Of a stretch of DNA of 64,000 nucleotides, positions 43,501 through 53,535 are shown in pieces. Position 1 is the stretch's first letter, and the number at the start of each line of letters is the position of its first letter. The DNA comes from Metellina segmentata (taxonomy: Eukaryota > Arthropoda > Arachnida > Araneae > Tetragnathidae). The notes under the pieces are model-generated. The model was given only the letters and a program-made list of their open reading frames with translations. It had not been told where the DNA came from and made no database searches. The position numbers and the translations under genes were made by a program. The stretch spans positions 72,439,914-72,503,913 of the forward strand of contig OX375881.1 in NCBI GenBank assembly GCA_947359465.1, in the 5' to 3' direction.

Positions 43501-44294
43501 GTGTGAATTTTCCCATGTTTCTCTGTAGTGTGTATGCTGGTGTGAATTTCTAAACAGTGATTTTGGATCTTGGGTGTGAATAAGACTTCTCTGCCCTGAA
43601 GATTGGAATTTTGTCTATTTGAAATTTGTATGACTTTTGTTTGATTAGGTTTCAGCATAATTTTTGTTTGGGTAAAAGCACAAGTATTTATATTATCAGA
43701 TGTCTTTGTAGGTGTTTCTGATACCAGAGGAACAGATTTTTCACCAAAGTTCAATGTGTTATTGTTGGTGTCCAAGGTCATCTTGTTAGCTCTGAGAAAG
43801 TCATACCCCAAGAGGACATCAAAATTTGCACCAGTGATTTCATTGGACACAAAGAAGGTTTGCTTAAATTTCTGACTGTGAATCGTTATTGTAATTTCTA
43901 CACAGCATTTAAAGTCAATCGTTTGATTGTTGACGGCTTTGATTGTGACTTGCCTTGACAGATATTTGCACTTAGTTAGGTTTTTGACTCTGTTAAATGT
44001 TGAAGCAGGCAAGAGGCAGATTGAACTACCACTGTCAATCATACAGGTTAAGTTTACCTCAGCACACTGTGCAAAAATGATGGGAAGAGAGTTATTTGTG
44101 TAGGCATTAAAAATGTGAGTTTCTATAGGTGGTGACTTCACTGTCATATGTTGTTTGTTCTTTTGGTGAACTGGGAAGTCTTGCAGGTCACCGCCTGTTA
44201 GTTTAACTGTTGTTGTTGACTCTGGGCATAGTCCTGTAAGTATTCTTCTTGACTGGGATGACGAGGCACAAAAGTTTGTTGTGGTCTGTTCCAC
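40506..44294 (-). CDS. pol: Ty3/gypsy Pol polyprotein (PR-RT-RNaseH-IN)
   Basis: The open frame is 1262 codons; its first codon at 44294 is GTG inside gag, so translation is expected by -1 frameshift from Gag near residue 31 rather than by its own start. Aspartic protease at about 80-170 with DSGS at 87-90. Reverse transcriptase about 385-560 with D472 (VLDLNNAY) and YQDD at 534-537. RNase H about 670-790 with D682, E723 and D748. Integrase has a zinc finger (H905, H908, C938, C941) and a catalytic core with D970, D1024 and E1060, that is D-53-D-35-E spacing. GPY at 1192-1194 marks the C-terminal domain. The protein would cleave itself, copy the RNA and integrate the DNA. No stop or frameshift is seen. 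Confidence 0.95.
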   Translation of the reverse strand: MEQTTTNFCASSSQSRRILTGLCPESTTTVKLTGGDLQDFPVHQKNKQHMTVKSPPIETHIFNAYTNNSLPIIFAQCAEVNLTCMIDSGSSICLLPASTFNRVKNLTKCKYLSRQVTIKAVNNQTIDFKCCVEITITIHSQKFKQTFFVSNEITGANFDVLLGYDFLRANKMTLDTNNNTLNFGEKSVPLVSETPTKTSDNINTCAFTQTKIMLKPNQTKVIQISNRQNSNLQGREVLFTPKIQNHCLEIHTSIHTTEKHGKIHTIVRNIGTKNIHVNKGTKIGVLDTDFHIINQQQNGQHNTNNHVNNITADDRVYKQRIRDFNVKDFQIQHLDKLHQNQILQTVSKFKQVFSKSVSTIGHSDLVTPKIQLQHENPISSVPYPIPQALQHHAKQHLEELIHAGIIQETTSEWACPMILVKKKDHSIDKPSIRLALDLRLLNQIVEGCTYPLPKINDITRSLSGYQYFTVLDLNNAYWQIALPQQYRKYLSFTTQWGTFQFNRMVFGLKSASAYFQKLIDSIIKKVKHTGIEAYQDDIVIGANSIEDLNSKLKDILQVLQHNNLTLAPHKCKFALKEIDYLGFKINKDGLMPCTNNTRKITEFSTPKNQKHLKRFIGLCGYYRQLIPNYAYKIKILNDLACSKDFKWTQQHQEAFAHIQQLFFEVPFIKQPKWDQPFYLNTDASNVAISGILMQEDSDELSPVAYFSRSLSQTEAKYPANKLELMAIHNSVKYFHEFLYGRHFVIISDHKNLQYFTKLSNPANIIARWLLELSEYSYTFQHIKGKLNHLADYISREPEGQPPPETNTILPANTEIIAATTLIKEELTTQNILKHQEEDTWIRNVREELTKQEYCKHKDFEHFYIDPNTQLLMHLDIKHNEHKEKVCLKTIVMPHKLKRCALQNIHVTHCGTDKTYLLLKERYFWKGMFSDTVNYVSSCKECCKHKRKYGKSPSFGKTPIPNRPNEFVSIDIVGPVQNKYIFTVIDHFSKHIELYPITNIQASTICKSMIQYITTFGRPAMILSDLGTQFTSEIFEKLTSTLGIKVMHTTPHNPKANGQSERINSALKTTLLALTSNQIDFDIAVAAHKHIYNASKHSAHGITPHLLHFGRNQSLIFDTFNHEEEIPTLPMNQYTNKLLLSLKQLYAKVQHNLQNTQDQETEQKLNKSSQRNIKTGDIVYLKSTDTFKPKFLGPYEVVNKPNPHNCCIKELDNPFSETIKVNVHRLKLSAKRFFHLQHITPSQTPNTQPKQLLPPAYWLRNRS
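44165..44192 (-). other. Possible frameshift-stimulating hairpin
   Basis: On the minus strand GGTGACCT (44185-44192) can pair with AGTTCACC (44165-44172), 7 of 8 pairs, starting 8 nt after the slippery heptamer. That spacing is typical for -1 frameshift stimulators. Confidence 0.45.
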
Positions 44295-45331
44295 TGTCTT
44301 TGATTTTGATATCCGTCCTGTGGTGGCATCGTTTGATAACTACCCTGGAACTGCGGGGTTTGGTGTTGGCCTTGGTTGTGTCTAGGCCCAGAGGCACGAG
44401 GAACCAAAAAGTGGGGCTGCATTTGTGGTGGTTGTGCTTGATACCCATATCGATAATGGTTTTGTCGTGGTCTATAGGGTCTTGGTGGCATGTTTTGGCT
44501 CATGTTGATTCTTTTGAAACTGTAGCAGTCCTTCATGAAATGGCCTTTTCGTCCACAGTATAAACAAGTGATGTCACTGGGAGCCCCTGCAAGTTGTATT
44601 TCAGGTTGCTCTTGTTGTGGTTTTGCTCCAACTTGGATCTCACTGATGTGAGCAATGATGTTATCAAGCTTAGCGGAGAAGACATCATCTTTTTGGGAAG
44701 CAATTTGGTGAATCGGCTGGAGTAACATAGATTGGGCATTGAGTTGCTCACAGCAGGTGTTATTGAGCTGTATTTTATGGGCTATTTTGACAGCCTCTTC
44801 AAACGTGGCGGGTTCCTTGTCCTGAACTTTGGTTTTGATGTGGAAAGGCAAGTCACCGATGAATTTTACTAATTTTATTTCGTCGATTATTTGTCTGGCC
44901 TCGTTATCTCTGGCTACACTATATATTTTCTGTGCCGCAGTGCTGATACGATGGGCAAAATTCTTCACGTCCTCGTTGGTGTTGTAGGAGATTGCTTGGA
45001 AATTTTGGTGATGTTGGTGTTTTGTCAACTGAGGCACAAAAAATTCTTTGAATACCTTCTCAAGATCTTCAAGGTTTGTACAATCTTGAATTTTTGGATC
45101 ATGCAAGAAATATTGTAACGCTGAACCAGAGAGTCGGGCTCCTAATACAGTTCGGATGTTAATAAATTCCCATTTGTATAAATCTGACACTAGGCGAAGT
45201 TGTGTGAAAAATGCAGGACATGTATTTTTATCGCCGTCAAAAACGGGTATGAGATTAAGTTGGGACGAATGAAATGTGTTGTGATTCTCCCTCGGGAGAA
45301 TTGAAATGTCATTGGAATTGGATTGTGGCAT
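44198..45331 (-). CDS. gag: Ty3/gypsy Gag polyprotein
   Basis: 377 aa from an ATG in a good context (ACCATGC). Residues about 20-190 form the capsid-like helical part (FDGDKNTCPAFFTQLRLV..., as in Ty3/gypsy Gags that begin with an F-x-G motif). One CCHC zinc knuckle, CLYCGRKGHFMKDC, at 256-269 would bind the genomic RNA. The tail after it is rich in P, Q, R and Y, a typical nucleocapsid tail. The last codons CAG TTA AAC TAA contain the shift site and the stop. It overlaps the Pol frame by 97 nt. Confidence 0.93.
   Translation of the reverse strand: MPQSNSNDISILPRENHNTFHSSQLNLIPVFDGDKNTCPAFFTQLRLVSDLYKWEFINIRTVLGARLSGSALQYFLHDPKIQDCTNLEDLEKVFKEFFVPQLTKHQHHQNFQAISYNTNEDVKNFAHRISTAAQKIYSVARDNEARQIIDEIKLVKFIGDLPFHIKTKVQDKEPATFEEAVKIAHKIQLNNTCCEQLNAQSMLLQPIHQIASQKDDVFSAKLDNIIAHISEIQVGAKPQQEQPEIQLAGAPSDITCLYCGRKGHFMKDCYSFKRINMSQNMPPRPYRPRQNHYRYGYQAQPPQMQPHFLVPRASGPRHNQGQHQTPQFQGSYQTMPPQDGYQNQRQWNRPQQTFVPRHPSQEEYLQDYAQSQQQQLN
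44201..44207 (-). other. -1 ribosomal frameshift site GTTAAAC
   Basis: G TTA AAC in the Gag frame, immediately followed by the Gag stop TAA. Codon positions show Pol lies in the -1 frame relative to Gag. G UUA AAC is a known slippery heptamer (equine arteritis virus uses it). The fusion would place Pol residues after about 31 behind full-length Gag. Confidence 0.75.
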
Positions 45332-45913
45332 GGTATATTTGTTACTCCGTAACTTTATGAAATTCAGGAACAGCGTGCAAACATATATGCAATAATATAC
45401 TATATAATATATATTGTTAGCAAATCATGAACACACAATTGAGTATCATAGAGATAGTTGATTAATACACATGAATATATGAAATACAAAAGCGATATTG
45501 AATAGACTATTTATGTAGACACTATTTTCACATGTAAAAATGCGCTTAGAGCATGTTAGAGATAAAATACCAAAATTATAACCATGGTTATGTAATGTTT
45601 AAAGTTTGTCTGAGCACAAGTTAACATTACGAATATCAATAACCTAACATAACAGATTGTGATTGTATAAAATTTTTGTAAGCATGAATATATGAAAAGA
45701 ATTTAATAATCCCATGTAATAAATACTAAATTCAAAATACCAAGATTTAAATCCTTTACTACAAGGACAAAAACATCAAGCTACGTAGGAAATCAGAGAT
45801 AAAGTTGTGGGAGGCTGAATCAACCGAATTTATTCAAGATGGCTACCACCTGACGCGCTCTTCACGCAATGGTGAAAAGGAAAAAAAATTAAAAAAAGGA
45901 ACGATTCGTAAAA
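45332..45913 (-). other. 5' leader of Ty3/gypsy element
   Basis: About 0.58 kb AT-rich untranslated region between the primer site and the Gag start; no gene seen. Expected to hold the packaging signal. Confidence 0.6.
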
Positions 45914-45929
45914 CCTGGTCGTAGCACCA
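45914..45929 (-). other. Candidate primer-binding site
   Basis: TGGTGCTACGACCAGG on the minus strand, four bases inside the 5' LTR. TGG is the expected complement of a tRNA CCA end, but I cannot match the rest to a tRNA with certainty. Confidence 0.55.
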
Positions 45930-45933
45930 CATT

Positions 45934-46482
45934 TGTCATACGTTGACTAGGCCGTGATTGTGGTGATAATCATGCAAGTAAATTAAAGTCTTGCAAAAGA
46001 AACAGGACACATCAGGTAATCAAGAAAGAAAATATATTGTCACAGAATTCAAGTAAATTTTACATAATTGATCACAAATAAAAAATAGAGACAATCACTG
46101 CATTTTTAATTGAATAAAAATAAGAATGAAATTAAATTCAATAGACCTGTCCGGTGTCCAATCCATCCCCCAGCACTTCGATGGTGAGTATCTGAGTTCC
46201 AGATGCCCAGAGACAACTGTCGAAAAAAAAGTTATTTTTCCTCACTTGGCACACTTCAGCCCCCGTGATGCTTTCGCTATTTTCCCATTGGACCCCAAGG
46301 ATAGCGTCCCCACGGCAGGCTGTCCATTCCGGCAGGGCTCATTGTTCGGGATTTTTTTCCGCGCGAATTCCGCCAACCCCACGCTACCCCCTTGTGGAGG
46401 TTTCGCTATCATGTTTCCCTTGAGGTCAATGTTCGATGTGTGGAGGCGTCACTGGAGTGTGTGCTGCTTGCTTAGCTGGACA
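45934..46482 (-). repeat. Right LTR of Ty3/gypsy element (5' LTR)
   Basis: 549 bp, same ends and sequence as the left LTR. Confidence 0.95.
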
Positions 46483-46487
46483 CTAAT
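46483..46487. repeat. Target-site duplication CTAAT, right
   Basis: Second copy of CTAAT; the paralogous uninterrupted site is at 58985-58989. Confidence 0.93.
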
Positions 46488-46543
46488 AATTATCGTTGTC
46501 TCCTATGAAACGGAGTGTAACATAATTTGTATCATTAATTGCA

Positions 46544-46633
46544 GCGTCGGTAGCGCAGTAGGAAGCGCGTCAGTCTCATAATCACTCGACACGAGTAATC
46601 TGATGGTCGTGAGTTCGATCCTCACTTGGGGCA
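46544..46633 (+). tRNA. tRNA-Met(CAT), copy 87
   Basis: C3G mismatches the acceptor; A44T; C67T (G-U). Confidence 0.5.
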
Positions 46634-46893
46634 GTTTTCTTTTGCTGGTTATAATTTAAGAACCAACTGGTTCGATTTTTTGCCATTAAAAGTTTCACGC
46701 ACATCACACAACTTTTCTTTTACACAATCGTTTATGAACAATGATTTAATTACTTAAAGTTTAACCGTATACACTGAGCTCAACTGACGCAATGATAAGT
46801 TAAAGAATTTTACATAAATGAACATTGAAACTAATTATAATCGTTTTGTCTCGTATGAAAAGAAGCGAATTATACATTTTAACACTAATTGGA

Positions 46894-46983
46894 GCCTCGG
46901 TAGCGCAGTAGGCAGCGCGGCAGTCTCATAATCATTCGACACGAGTGATCTGAAGGTCGTGAGTTCGATCCTCACTCGGGGCA
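46894..46983 (+). tRNA. tRNA-Met(CAT), copy 88
   Basis: T27G breaks the first anticodon-stem pair; rest intact. Confidence 0.55.
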
Positions 46984-47241
46984 GTTTTCTTCTGTTGATT
47001 ATAATTTAAGAAACGACTGGTTTGAACTTTTAACATTAAAAGTTTGACGCACATCACACAATTTTTTTTACACAATCGTATATGAACAATGACTTAATTA
47101 TTTAAAGTTTAACCATATACCCTGAGCTCAACCTAAGCAATGAAAAGTTTAAGCAGTTTACTTAAATGAACATGGAAACTAATAATTATCGTTTTGTCTC
47201 CTATGAAACGGAGCGTAACATAATTTGTATCACTAATTGCA

Positions 47242-47358
47242 GCCTTGCAGCAGGTAGCATTGCAATTGCAACAGGTAGCGCAGTAGGAAGCGCGTCAGTC
47301 TCATAATCACTCGTCACGAGTAATCTGAAGGTTGTGAGTTCGATCCTCACTCGGGGCA
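47242..47358 (+). pseudogene. tRNA-Met copy 89, 27-bp insertion
   Basis: Same palindromic insert as copy 71, after GCCTTG; CAT anticodon and T-arm intact. Confidence 0.75.
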
Positions 47359-47617
47359 GTTATCCTTTTCTGATTATAATATAAGAACCGACTGGTTTGA
47401 AATTTAACATTAAAAGTTTTACGCACATCACACAACTTTTCTTTTACACAATCGTTTATGAACAACGATTTAATTACTTAAAGTTTAACCGTATACACTG
47501 AGCTCAACAGACGCAATGATAAGTTAAAGAATTTTACATAAATGAACATTGAAACTAACTATAATCGTTTTGTCTCGTATGAAAAGAAGCGAATTATACA
47601 TTTTAGCATTAATTGGA

Positions 47618-47707
47618 GCCTCGGTAGTGCAGTAGGCAGCGCGTCAGTCTCATAATCACTCGACACGAGTGATCTGAAGGTCGTGAGTTCGATCCTCACT
47701 CGGGGCA
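47618..47707 (+). tRNA. tRNA-Met(CAT), copy 90
   Basis: Only C11T (U-G). Confidence 0.75.
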
Positions 47708-47966
47708 GTTTTCTTCTGTTGATTATAATTTAAGAAACGACTGGTTTGAACTTTTAACATTAAAAGTTTGACGCACATCACACAATTTTTTTTTACACAA
47801 TCGTATATGAACAATGACTTAATTATTTAAAGTTTAACCATATACCCTGAGCTCAACCTAAGCAATGAAAAGTTTAAGCAGTTTACTTAAATGAACATGG
47901 AAACTAATAATTATCGTTTTGTCTCCTATGAAACGGAGTGTAACATAATTTGTATCACTAATTGCA

Positions 47967-48056
47967 GCCTCGGTAGCGCAGTAGGAAGCGCGTCAGTCTC
48001 ATAATCACTCGTCACGAGTAATCTGAAGGTCGTGAGTTCGATCCTCACTCGGGTCA
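47967..48056 (+). tRNA. tRNA-Met(CAT), copy 91
   Basis: C20A and G71T (acceptor mismatch at pair 2). Confidence 0.55.
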
Positions 48057-48312
48057 GTTATCTTTTGCTGATTATAATTTAAGAACCGACTGGTTTGAAA
48101 TTTAACATTAAAAGTTTTACGCACATCACACAACTTTTCTTTTACACAATCGTTTATGAACAATGATTTAATTACTTAAAGTTTAACCGTATACACTGAG
48201 CTCAACTGACGCAATGAAATGTTAAAGCAGTTTACATAAATGAACATGGAAACTAATAATCGTTTTGTCTCCTATGAAAGGGAGCGTAACATAATTTTTA
48301 TCACTTATTGGA

Positions 48313-48402
48313 GCCTCGGTAGCGCAGTAGGCAGCGCGTCAGTCTCATAATCCCTCGACACGAGTAATCTGATGGTCGTGAGTTCGATCCTCACTTGGGG
48401 CA
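48313..48402 (+). tRNA. tRNA-Met(CAT), copy 92
   Basis: A44T and C67T (G-U) only. Confidence 0.7.
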
Positions 48403-48661
48403 GTTTTCTTTTGCTGGTTATAATTTAAGAACCGACTGGTTCGATTTTTTGCCATTAAAAGTTTCACGCACATCACACAACTTTTCTTTTACACAATCGT
48501 TTATGAACAATGATTTAATTACTTAAAGTTTAACCGTATACACTGAGCTCAACTGACGCAATGATAAGTTAAAGAATTTTACATAAATGAACATTGAAAC
48601 TAACTATAATCGTTTTGTTGAGTATGAAAAGAAGCGAATATACATTTTATCACTAATTGGA

Positions 48662-48751
48662 GCCTCGGTAGCACAGTAGGAAGCACGTCAGTGTCATAAT
48701 CACTCGTCACGAGTTATCTGAAGGTCGTGAGTTCGATCCTCACTCGGGGCA
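48662..48751 (+). pseudogene. tRNA-Met copy 93, D-stem lost
   Basis: Both D-stem strands read GCAC, giving two A/C mismatches; C32G. Confidence 0.55.
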
Positions 48752-49010
48752 GTAATCTTTTGCTGATTATAATTTAAGAACCGACTGGTTTGAAATTTAA
48801 CTTTAAAAGTTTCACGCCCATCACACAACTTTTCTTTTACACAATCGTTTATGAACAATGATTTAAATACTTAAAGTTTAACCGTATACACTGAGCTCAA
48901 CCTAAGCAATGAAAAGTTTAAGCAGTTTACTTAAATGAACATGGAAACTAATCATAATCGTTTTGTCTCCTATGAAAGGGAGCGTAACATAATTTTTATC
49001 ACTAATTGCA

Positions 49011-49098
49011 GCTTCGGTAGCGCAGTAGGCAGCGGCAGTCTCATAATCACTCGACACGAGTAATCTGAAGGTCGTGAGTTCGATCCTCACTCGGGGCA
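49011..49098 (+). pseudogene. tRNA-Met copy 94, 2-nt deletion
   Basis: GCAGCGGCAGTC in place of GCAGCGCGTCAGTC; GCTTCGG acceptor. Confidence 0.65.
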
Positions 49099-49356
49099 GT
49101 TTTCTTTTGCTGGTTATAATTTAAGAACCGACTGGTTCGAACTTTTAACACTAAAAGTATCACGCCCATCCCACAACTTTTCTTTTATACAATCGTTTAT
49201 GAACAAGATTTATTTTCCTAAAGTTTAAGCGTATACACCGAGCTCAACTGACGCAATGATAAGTTAAAGCATTTACATAAATGAACATTGAAACTAACTA
49301 TAATCGATTTGTCTCGTATGAAGGGCAGCATAATATAATTTTTAACACTAATTAGA

Positions 49357-49434
49357 GGCTCGGCAGCGCGTCAGTCTCATAATCCCTCGACACGAGTAAT
49401 CTGAAGGTCGTGAGTTCGATCCTCACTCGGGGCA
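49357..49434 (+). pseudogene. tRNA-Met copy 95, A box deleted
   Basis: GGCTCGGCAGCGCG: 12 nt of the D-arm including the A box are missing. Anticodon, intron and T-arm intact. Confidence 0.75.
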
Positions 49435-49692
49435 GTTTTCTTTTGCTGATTATAATTTAAGAACAGACTGGTTTGAACTTTTAACATTAAAAGTTTCACG
49501 CACATCACACAACTTTTTTTACACAATCGTTTATGAACAATGACTTAATTACTTAAAGTTTATCCATATACACTGAACTCAACCTACGCAATGAAAAGTT
49601 AAAGCAGTTTACATAAATGAACATGGAAACTAATCATAATCGTTTTGTCTCCTATGAAACGGAGCGTAACATAATTTGTATCACTAATTGGA

Positions 49693-49782
49693 GCCTCGGT
49701 AGCGCAGTTGGCAGCGCGTCAGTCTCATAATCTCTCGACACGAGTAATCTGAAGGTCGTGAGTTCGATCCTCACTCGGGGCA
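49693..49782 (+). tRNA. tRNA-Met(CAT), copy 96
   Basis: Exons as reference apart from A17T (AGTTGGCA, a classical D-loop). Intron TCTCTCGACACGAGTA. Confidence 0.93.
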
Positions 49783-50041
49783 GTTTTCTTTTGCTGATTA
49801 TAATTTAAGAACCGACTGGTTTGAACTTTTAACATTAAAAGTTTCATGCACATCACACAACTTTTCTTTTACACAATCGTTTATGAACAAGATTTATTTT
49901 CCTAAAGTTTAAGCGTATACACCGAGCTCAACCTACGCAATGAAAAGTTAAAGCTGTTTACATAAATGAACATTGAAACTAATTATAATCGATTTGTCTC
50001 GTATGAAGGGAAGCATAATATAATTTTTATCACTAATTGTA

Positions 50042-50131
50042 GCCTCGGTAGCGCAGTAGGCAGCGCGTCATTCTCATAATCACTCGACACGAGTAATCTG
50101 AAGGTCGTGAGTTCGATCCTCACTCGGGGCA
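50042..50131 (+). tRNA. tRNA-Met(CAT), copy 97
   Basis: G30T mismatches the anticodon stem; rest intact. Confidence 0.55.
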
Positions 50132-50392
50132 GTTTCGTTTTGCTGATTATAATTTAAGAACAGACTGGTTTGAACTTTTAACATTAAAAGTTTCACGCCC
50201 ATCACACAACTTTTGTTTTTACACAATCGTTTATGAACAATGATTTAATTACTTAAAGTTTAACCGTATACACTGAGCTCAACTGACGCAATGAAAAGTT
50301 AAAGGATTTTACATAAATGAACATTGAAACTAACTATAATCGTTTTGTCTCGTATGAAAGGAAGCGTAATATAATTTTTATCACTAATTGGA

Positions 50393-50482
50393 GCCTCGGT
50401 AGCGCAGTAGGCAGCGCGTCAGTCTCATAATCACTCGACACGAGTAATCTGAAGGTCGTGAGTTATATCCTCAAAAGGGAAC
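50393..50482 (+). pseudogene. tRNA-Met copy 98, T-arm lost
   Basis: GTTATATCCTCAAAAGGGAACG replaces the T-arm and acceptor 3' strand. Confidence 0.75.
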
Positions 50483-50741
50483 GTTTTCTTTTGCTGATTA
50501 TAATTTAAGAACCGACTGGTTTGAACTTTTAACATTAAAAGTTTCACGCACATCACACAACTTTTTTTTACACATTCGTTTATGAACAATGACTTAATTA
50601 CTTAAAGTTTATCCATATACACTGAGCTCAACCTACGCAATGAAAAGTTAAAGCAGTTTACATAAATGAACATGGAAACTAATCATAATCGTTTTGTCTC
50701 CTATGAATGGGAGCGTAACATAATTTTTATCACTAATTGGA

Positions 50742-50831
50742 GCTTCGGTAGCGCAGTAGGCAGCGCGTCAGTCTCATAATCACTCGACACGAGTAATCTG
50801 AAGGTCGTGAGTTCGATCCTCACTCGGGGCA
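50742..50831 (+). tRNA. tRNA-Met(CAT), copy 99
   Basis: Only C3T (U-G pair). Confidence 0.8.
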
Positions 50832-51090
50832 GTTTTCTTTTGCTAATTATAATTTAAGTACCAACCGGTTCGAACTTTTAACATTAAAAGTTTCACGCCC
50901 ATCAAATAACTTTTCTTTTAAACAATCGGTTATGAACAATTATTTAATTACTTAAAGTTTAACCGTATACACTGAGCTCAACTGACGCAATGATAAGTTA
51001 AAGCATTTACATAAATGAACATTAAAACTAACTATAATCGTTTTGTCTCGTATGAAAGGAAGCGTAATATAATTTTTATCACTAATTAGA

Positions 51091-51180
51091 GCCTCGGTAG
51101 CGCAGTAGGCAGCGCGTCAGTCTCATAATCACTTGACACGAGTAATCTGAAGGTCGTGAGTTCGATCCTCACTCGGGGCA
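51091..51180 (+). tRNA. tRNA-Met(CAT), copy 100
   Basis: Exons identical to the reference; intron ACTTGACACGAGT. Confidence 0.92.
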
Positions 51181-51439
51181 GTTTCCTTTTGCTGATTATA
51201 ATTTAAGAACCGACTGGTTCCAACTTTTAACATTAAAAGTTTCATGCACATCACACAACTTTTCTTTTACACAATCGTTTATGAACAAGATTTATTTTCC
51301 TAAAGTTTAAGCGTATACACCGAGATCAACTGACGCAATGATAAGTTAAAGCATTTTACATAAATGAACATTCAAACTAACTATAATCGATTTGTCTCGT
51401 ATGAAGGGAAGCATAATATAATTTTTATCACTAATTGGA

Positions 51440-51529
51440 GCCTCGGTAGCGCAATAGGCAGCCCGTCATTCTCATAATCACTCGACACGAGTAATCTGAA
51501 GGGCGTGAGTTCGATCCTCACTCGGGGCA
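51440..51529 (+). pseudogene. tRNA-Met copy 101, several lesions
   Basis: G15A, D-stem GCCC, G30T and T47G. Confidence 0.55.
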
Positions 51530-51789
51530 GTTTTGTTTTGCTGATTATAATTTAAGAACAGACTGGTTTGTACTTTTAACATTAAAAGTTTCACGCACAT
51601 CACACAACTTTTTTTTTACACAATCGTTTATGAACAATGACTTAATTACTTAAAGTTTATCCATATACACTGAGCTCAACCTACGCAATGAAAAGTTAAA
51701 GCAGTTTACATAAATGAACATGGAAACTAATCATAATCGTTTTGTCTCCTTTGAAAGGGAGCGTGACATAATTTTTATCATTAATTGCT

Positions 51790-51877
51790 GCCTCGGTAGC
51801 GCAGTAGGCAGCGGCAGTCTCATAATCACTCGACACGAGTAATCTGAAGGTCGTGAGTTCGATCCTCACTCGGGGCA
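51790..51877 (+). pseudogene. tRNA-Met copy 102, 2-nt deletion
   Basis: GCAGCGGCAGTC form. Confidence 0.65.
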
Positions 51878-52136
51878 GTTTTCTTTTGCTGGTTATAATT
51901 TAAGAACCGACTGGTTCGAACTGTTAACATTAAAAGTTTCACGCCCTTCCCACAACTTTTCTTTTATACAATCGTTTATGAACAAGATTTATTTTCCTAA
52001 AGTTTAAGCGTATACACCGAGCTCAACTGACGCAATGATAAGTTAAAGCATTTTACATAAATGAACATTGAAACTAACTATAATCGATTTGTCTCGTATG
52101 AAGGGCAGCATAATATAATTTTTATCTCTAATTGGA

Positions 52137-52226
52137 GCCTCGGTAGCGCAGTAGGCAGCGCGTCAGTCTCATAATCCCTCGACACGAGTAATCTGAAGGT
52201 CGTGAGTTCGATCCTCACTCGGGGCA
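52137..52226 (+). tRNA. tRNA-Met(CAT), copy 103
   Basis: Identical to the reference copy in exons and intron. Confidence 0.94.
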
Positions 52227-52485
52227 GTTTTCTTTTGCTGATTATAATTTAAGAACAGACTGGTTTGAACTTTTACATTAAAAGTTTCACGCACATCACA
52301 CAACTTTTTTTTTACACAATCGTTTATGAACAATGACTTAATTACTTAAAGTTTATCCATATACACTGAGCTTAACCTACGCAATGAAAAGTTAAAGCAG
52401 TTTACATAAATGAACATGGAAACTAATCATAATCGTTTTGTCTCCTATGAAACGGAGCGTAACATAATTTGTATCACTAATTGGA

Positions 52486-52575
52486 GCCTCGGTAGCGCAG
52501 TAGGCAGCGCGTCAGTCTCATAATCTCTCGACACGAGTAATCTGAAGGTCGTGAGTTCGATCCTCATTCGGGGCA
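52486..52575 (+). tRNA. tRNA-Met(CAT), copy 104
   Basis: Only C65T (G-U). Confidence 0.8.
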
Positions 52576-52834
52576 GTTTTCTTTTGCTGATTATAATTTA
52601 AGAACCGACTGGTTTGAACTTTTAACATTAAAAGTTTCATGCACATCACACAACTTTTCTTTTACACAATCGTTTATGAACAAGATTTATTTTCCTAAAG
52701 TTTAAGCGTATACACCGAGCTCAACCTACGCAATGAAAAGTTAAAGCTGTTTACATAAATGAACATTGAAACTAACTATAATCGATTTGTCTCGTATGAA
52801 GGGAAGCATAATATAATTTTTATCACTAATTGTA

Positions 52835-52924
52835 GCCTCGGTAGCGCAGTAGGCAGCGCGTCATTCTCATAATCGCTCGACACGAGTAATCTGAAGGTCG
52901 TGAGTTAGATCCTCACTCGGGGCA
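52835..52924 (+). pseudogene. tRNA-Met copy 105
   Basis: G30T and T-loop TTAGATC (C56A). Confidence 0.55.
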
Positions 52925-53185
52925 GTTTTGTTTTGCTGATTATAATTTAAGAACAGACTGGTTTGAACTTTTAACATTAAAAGTTTCACGCCCATCACAC
53001 AACTTTTGTTTTTACACAATCGTTTATGAACAATGATTTAATTACTTAAAGTTTAACCGTATACACTGAGCTCAACTGACGCAATGAAAAGTTAAAGCAT
53101 TTTACATAAATGAACAATGAAACTAACTATAATCGTTTTGTCTCGTATGAAAGGAAGCGTAATATAATTTTTATCACCAATTGGA

Positions 53186-53275
53186 GCCTCGGTAGCGCAG
53201 TAGGCAGCTAGTCAGTCTCATAATCACTCGACACGAGTATTCTGAAGGTCGTGAGTTATATCCTCAAAAGGGAAC
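53186..53275 (+). pseudogene. tRNA-Met copy 106, T-arm lost
   Basis: GCAGCTAGTCAG in the D-stem and the GTTATATCC T-arm form. Confidence 0.75.
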
Positions 53276-53535
53276 GTTTTCTTTTGCTGATTATAATTTA
53301 AGAACCGACTGGTTTGAAATTTTAACATTAAAAGTTTCACGCACATCACACAACTTTTTTTTTACACAATCGTTTATGAACAATGACTTAATTACTTAAA
53401 GTTTATCCATATACACTGAGCTCAACCTACGCAATGAAAAGTTAAAGCAGTTTACATAAATGAACAAGGAAACTAATCATAATCGTTTTGTCTCCTATGA
53501 AAGGGAGCGTAACATAATTTTTATCACTAATTGGA

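Larger units (their letters stand above)
38806..46482 (-). mobile_element. Ty3/gypsy LTR retrotransposon, apparently intact
   Basis: 7677 bp with 549-bp LTRs that look identical, a 5-bp target duplication, a polypurine tract, a Gag with one zinc knuckle, and a Pol ordered protease, reverse transcriptase, RNase H, integrase, the order of Ty3/gypsy (not Ty1/copia). Pol ends with a GPY/F-type motif; I see no chromodomain and no third ORF. Both ORFs are open over their full length, so the copy is young and could be autonomous. Confidence 0.95.
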
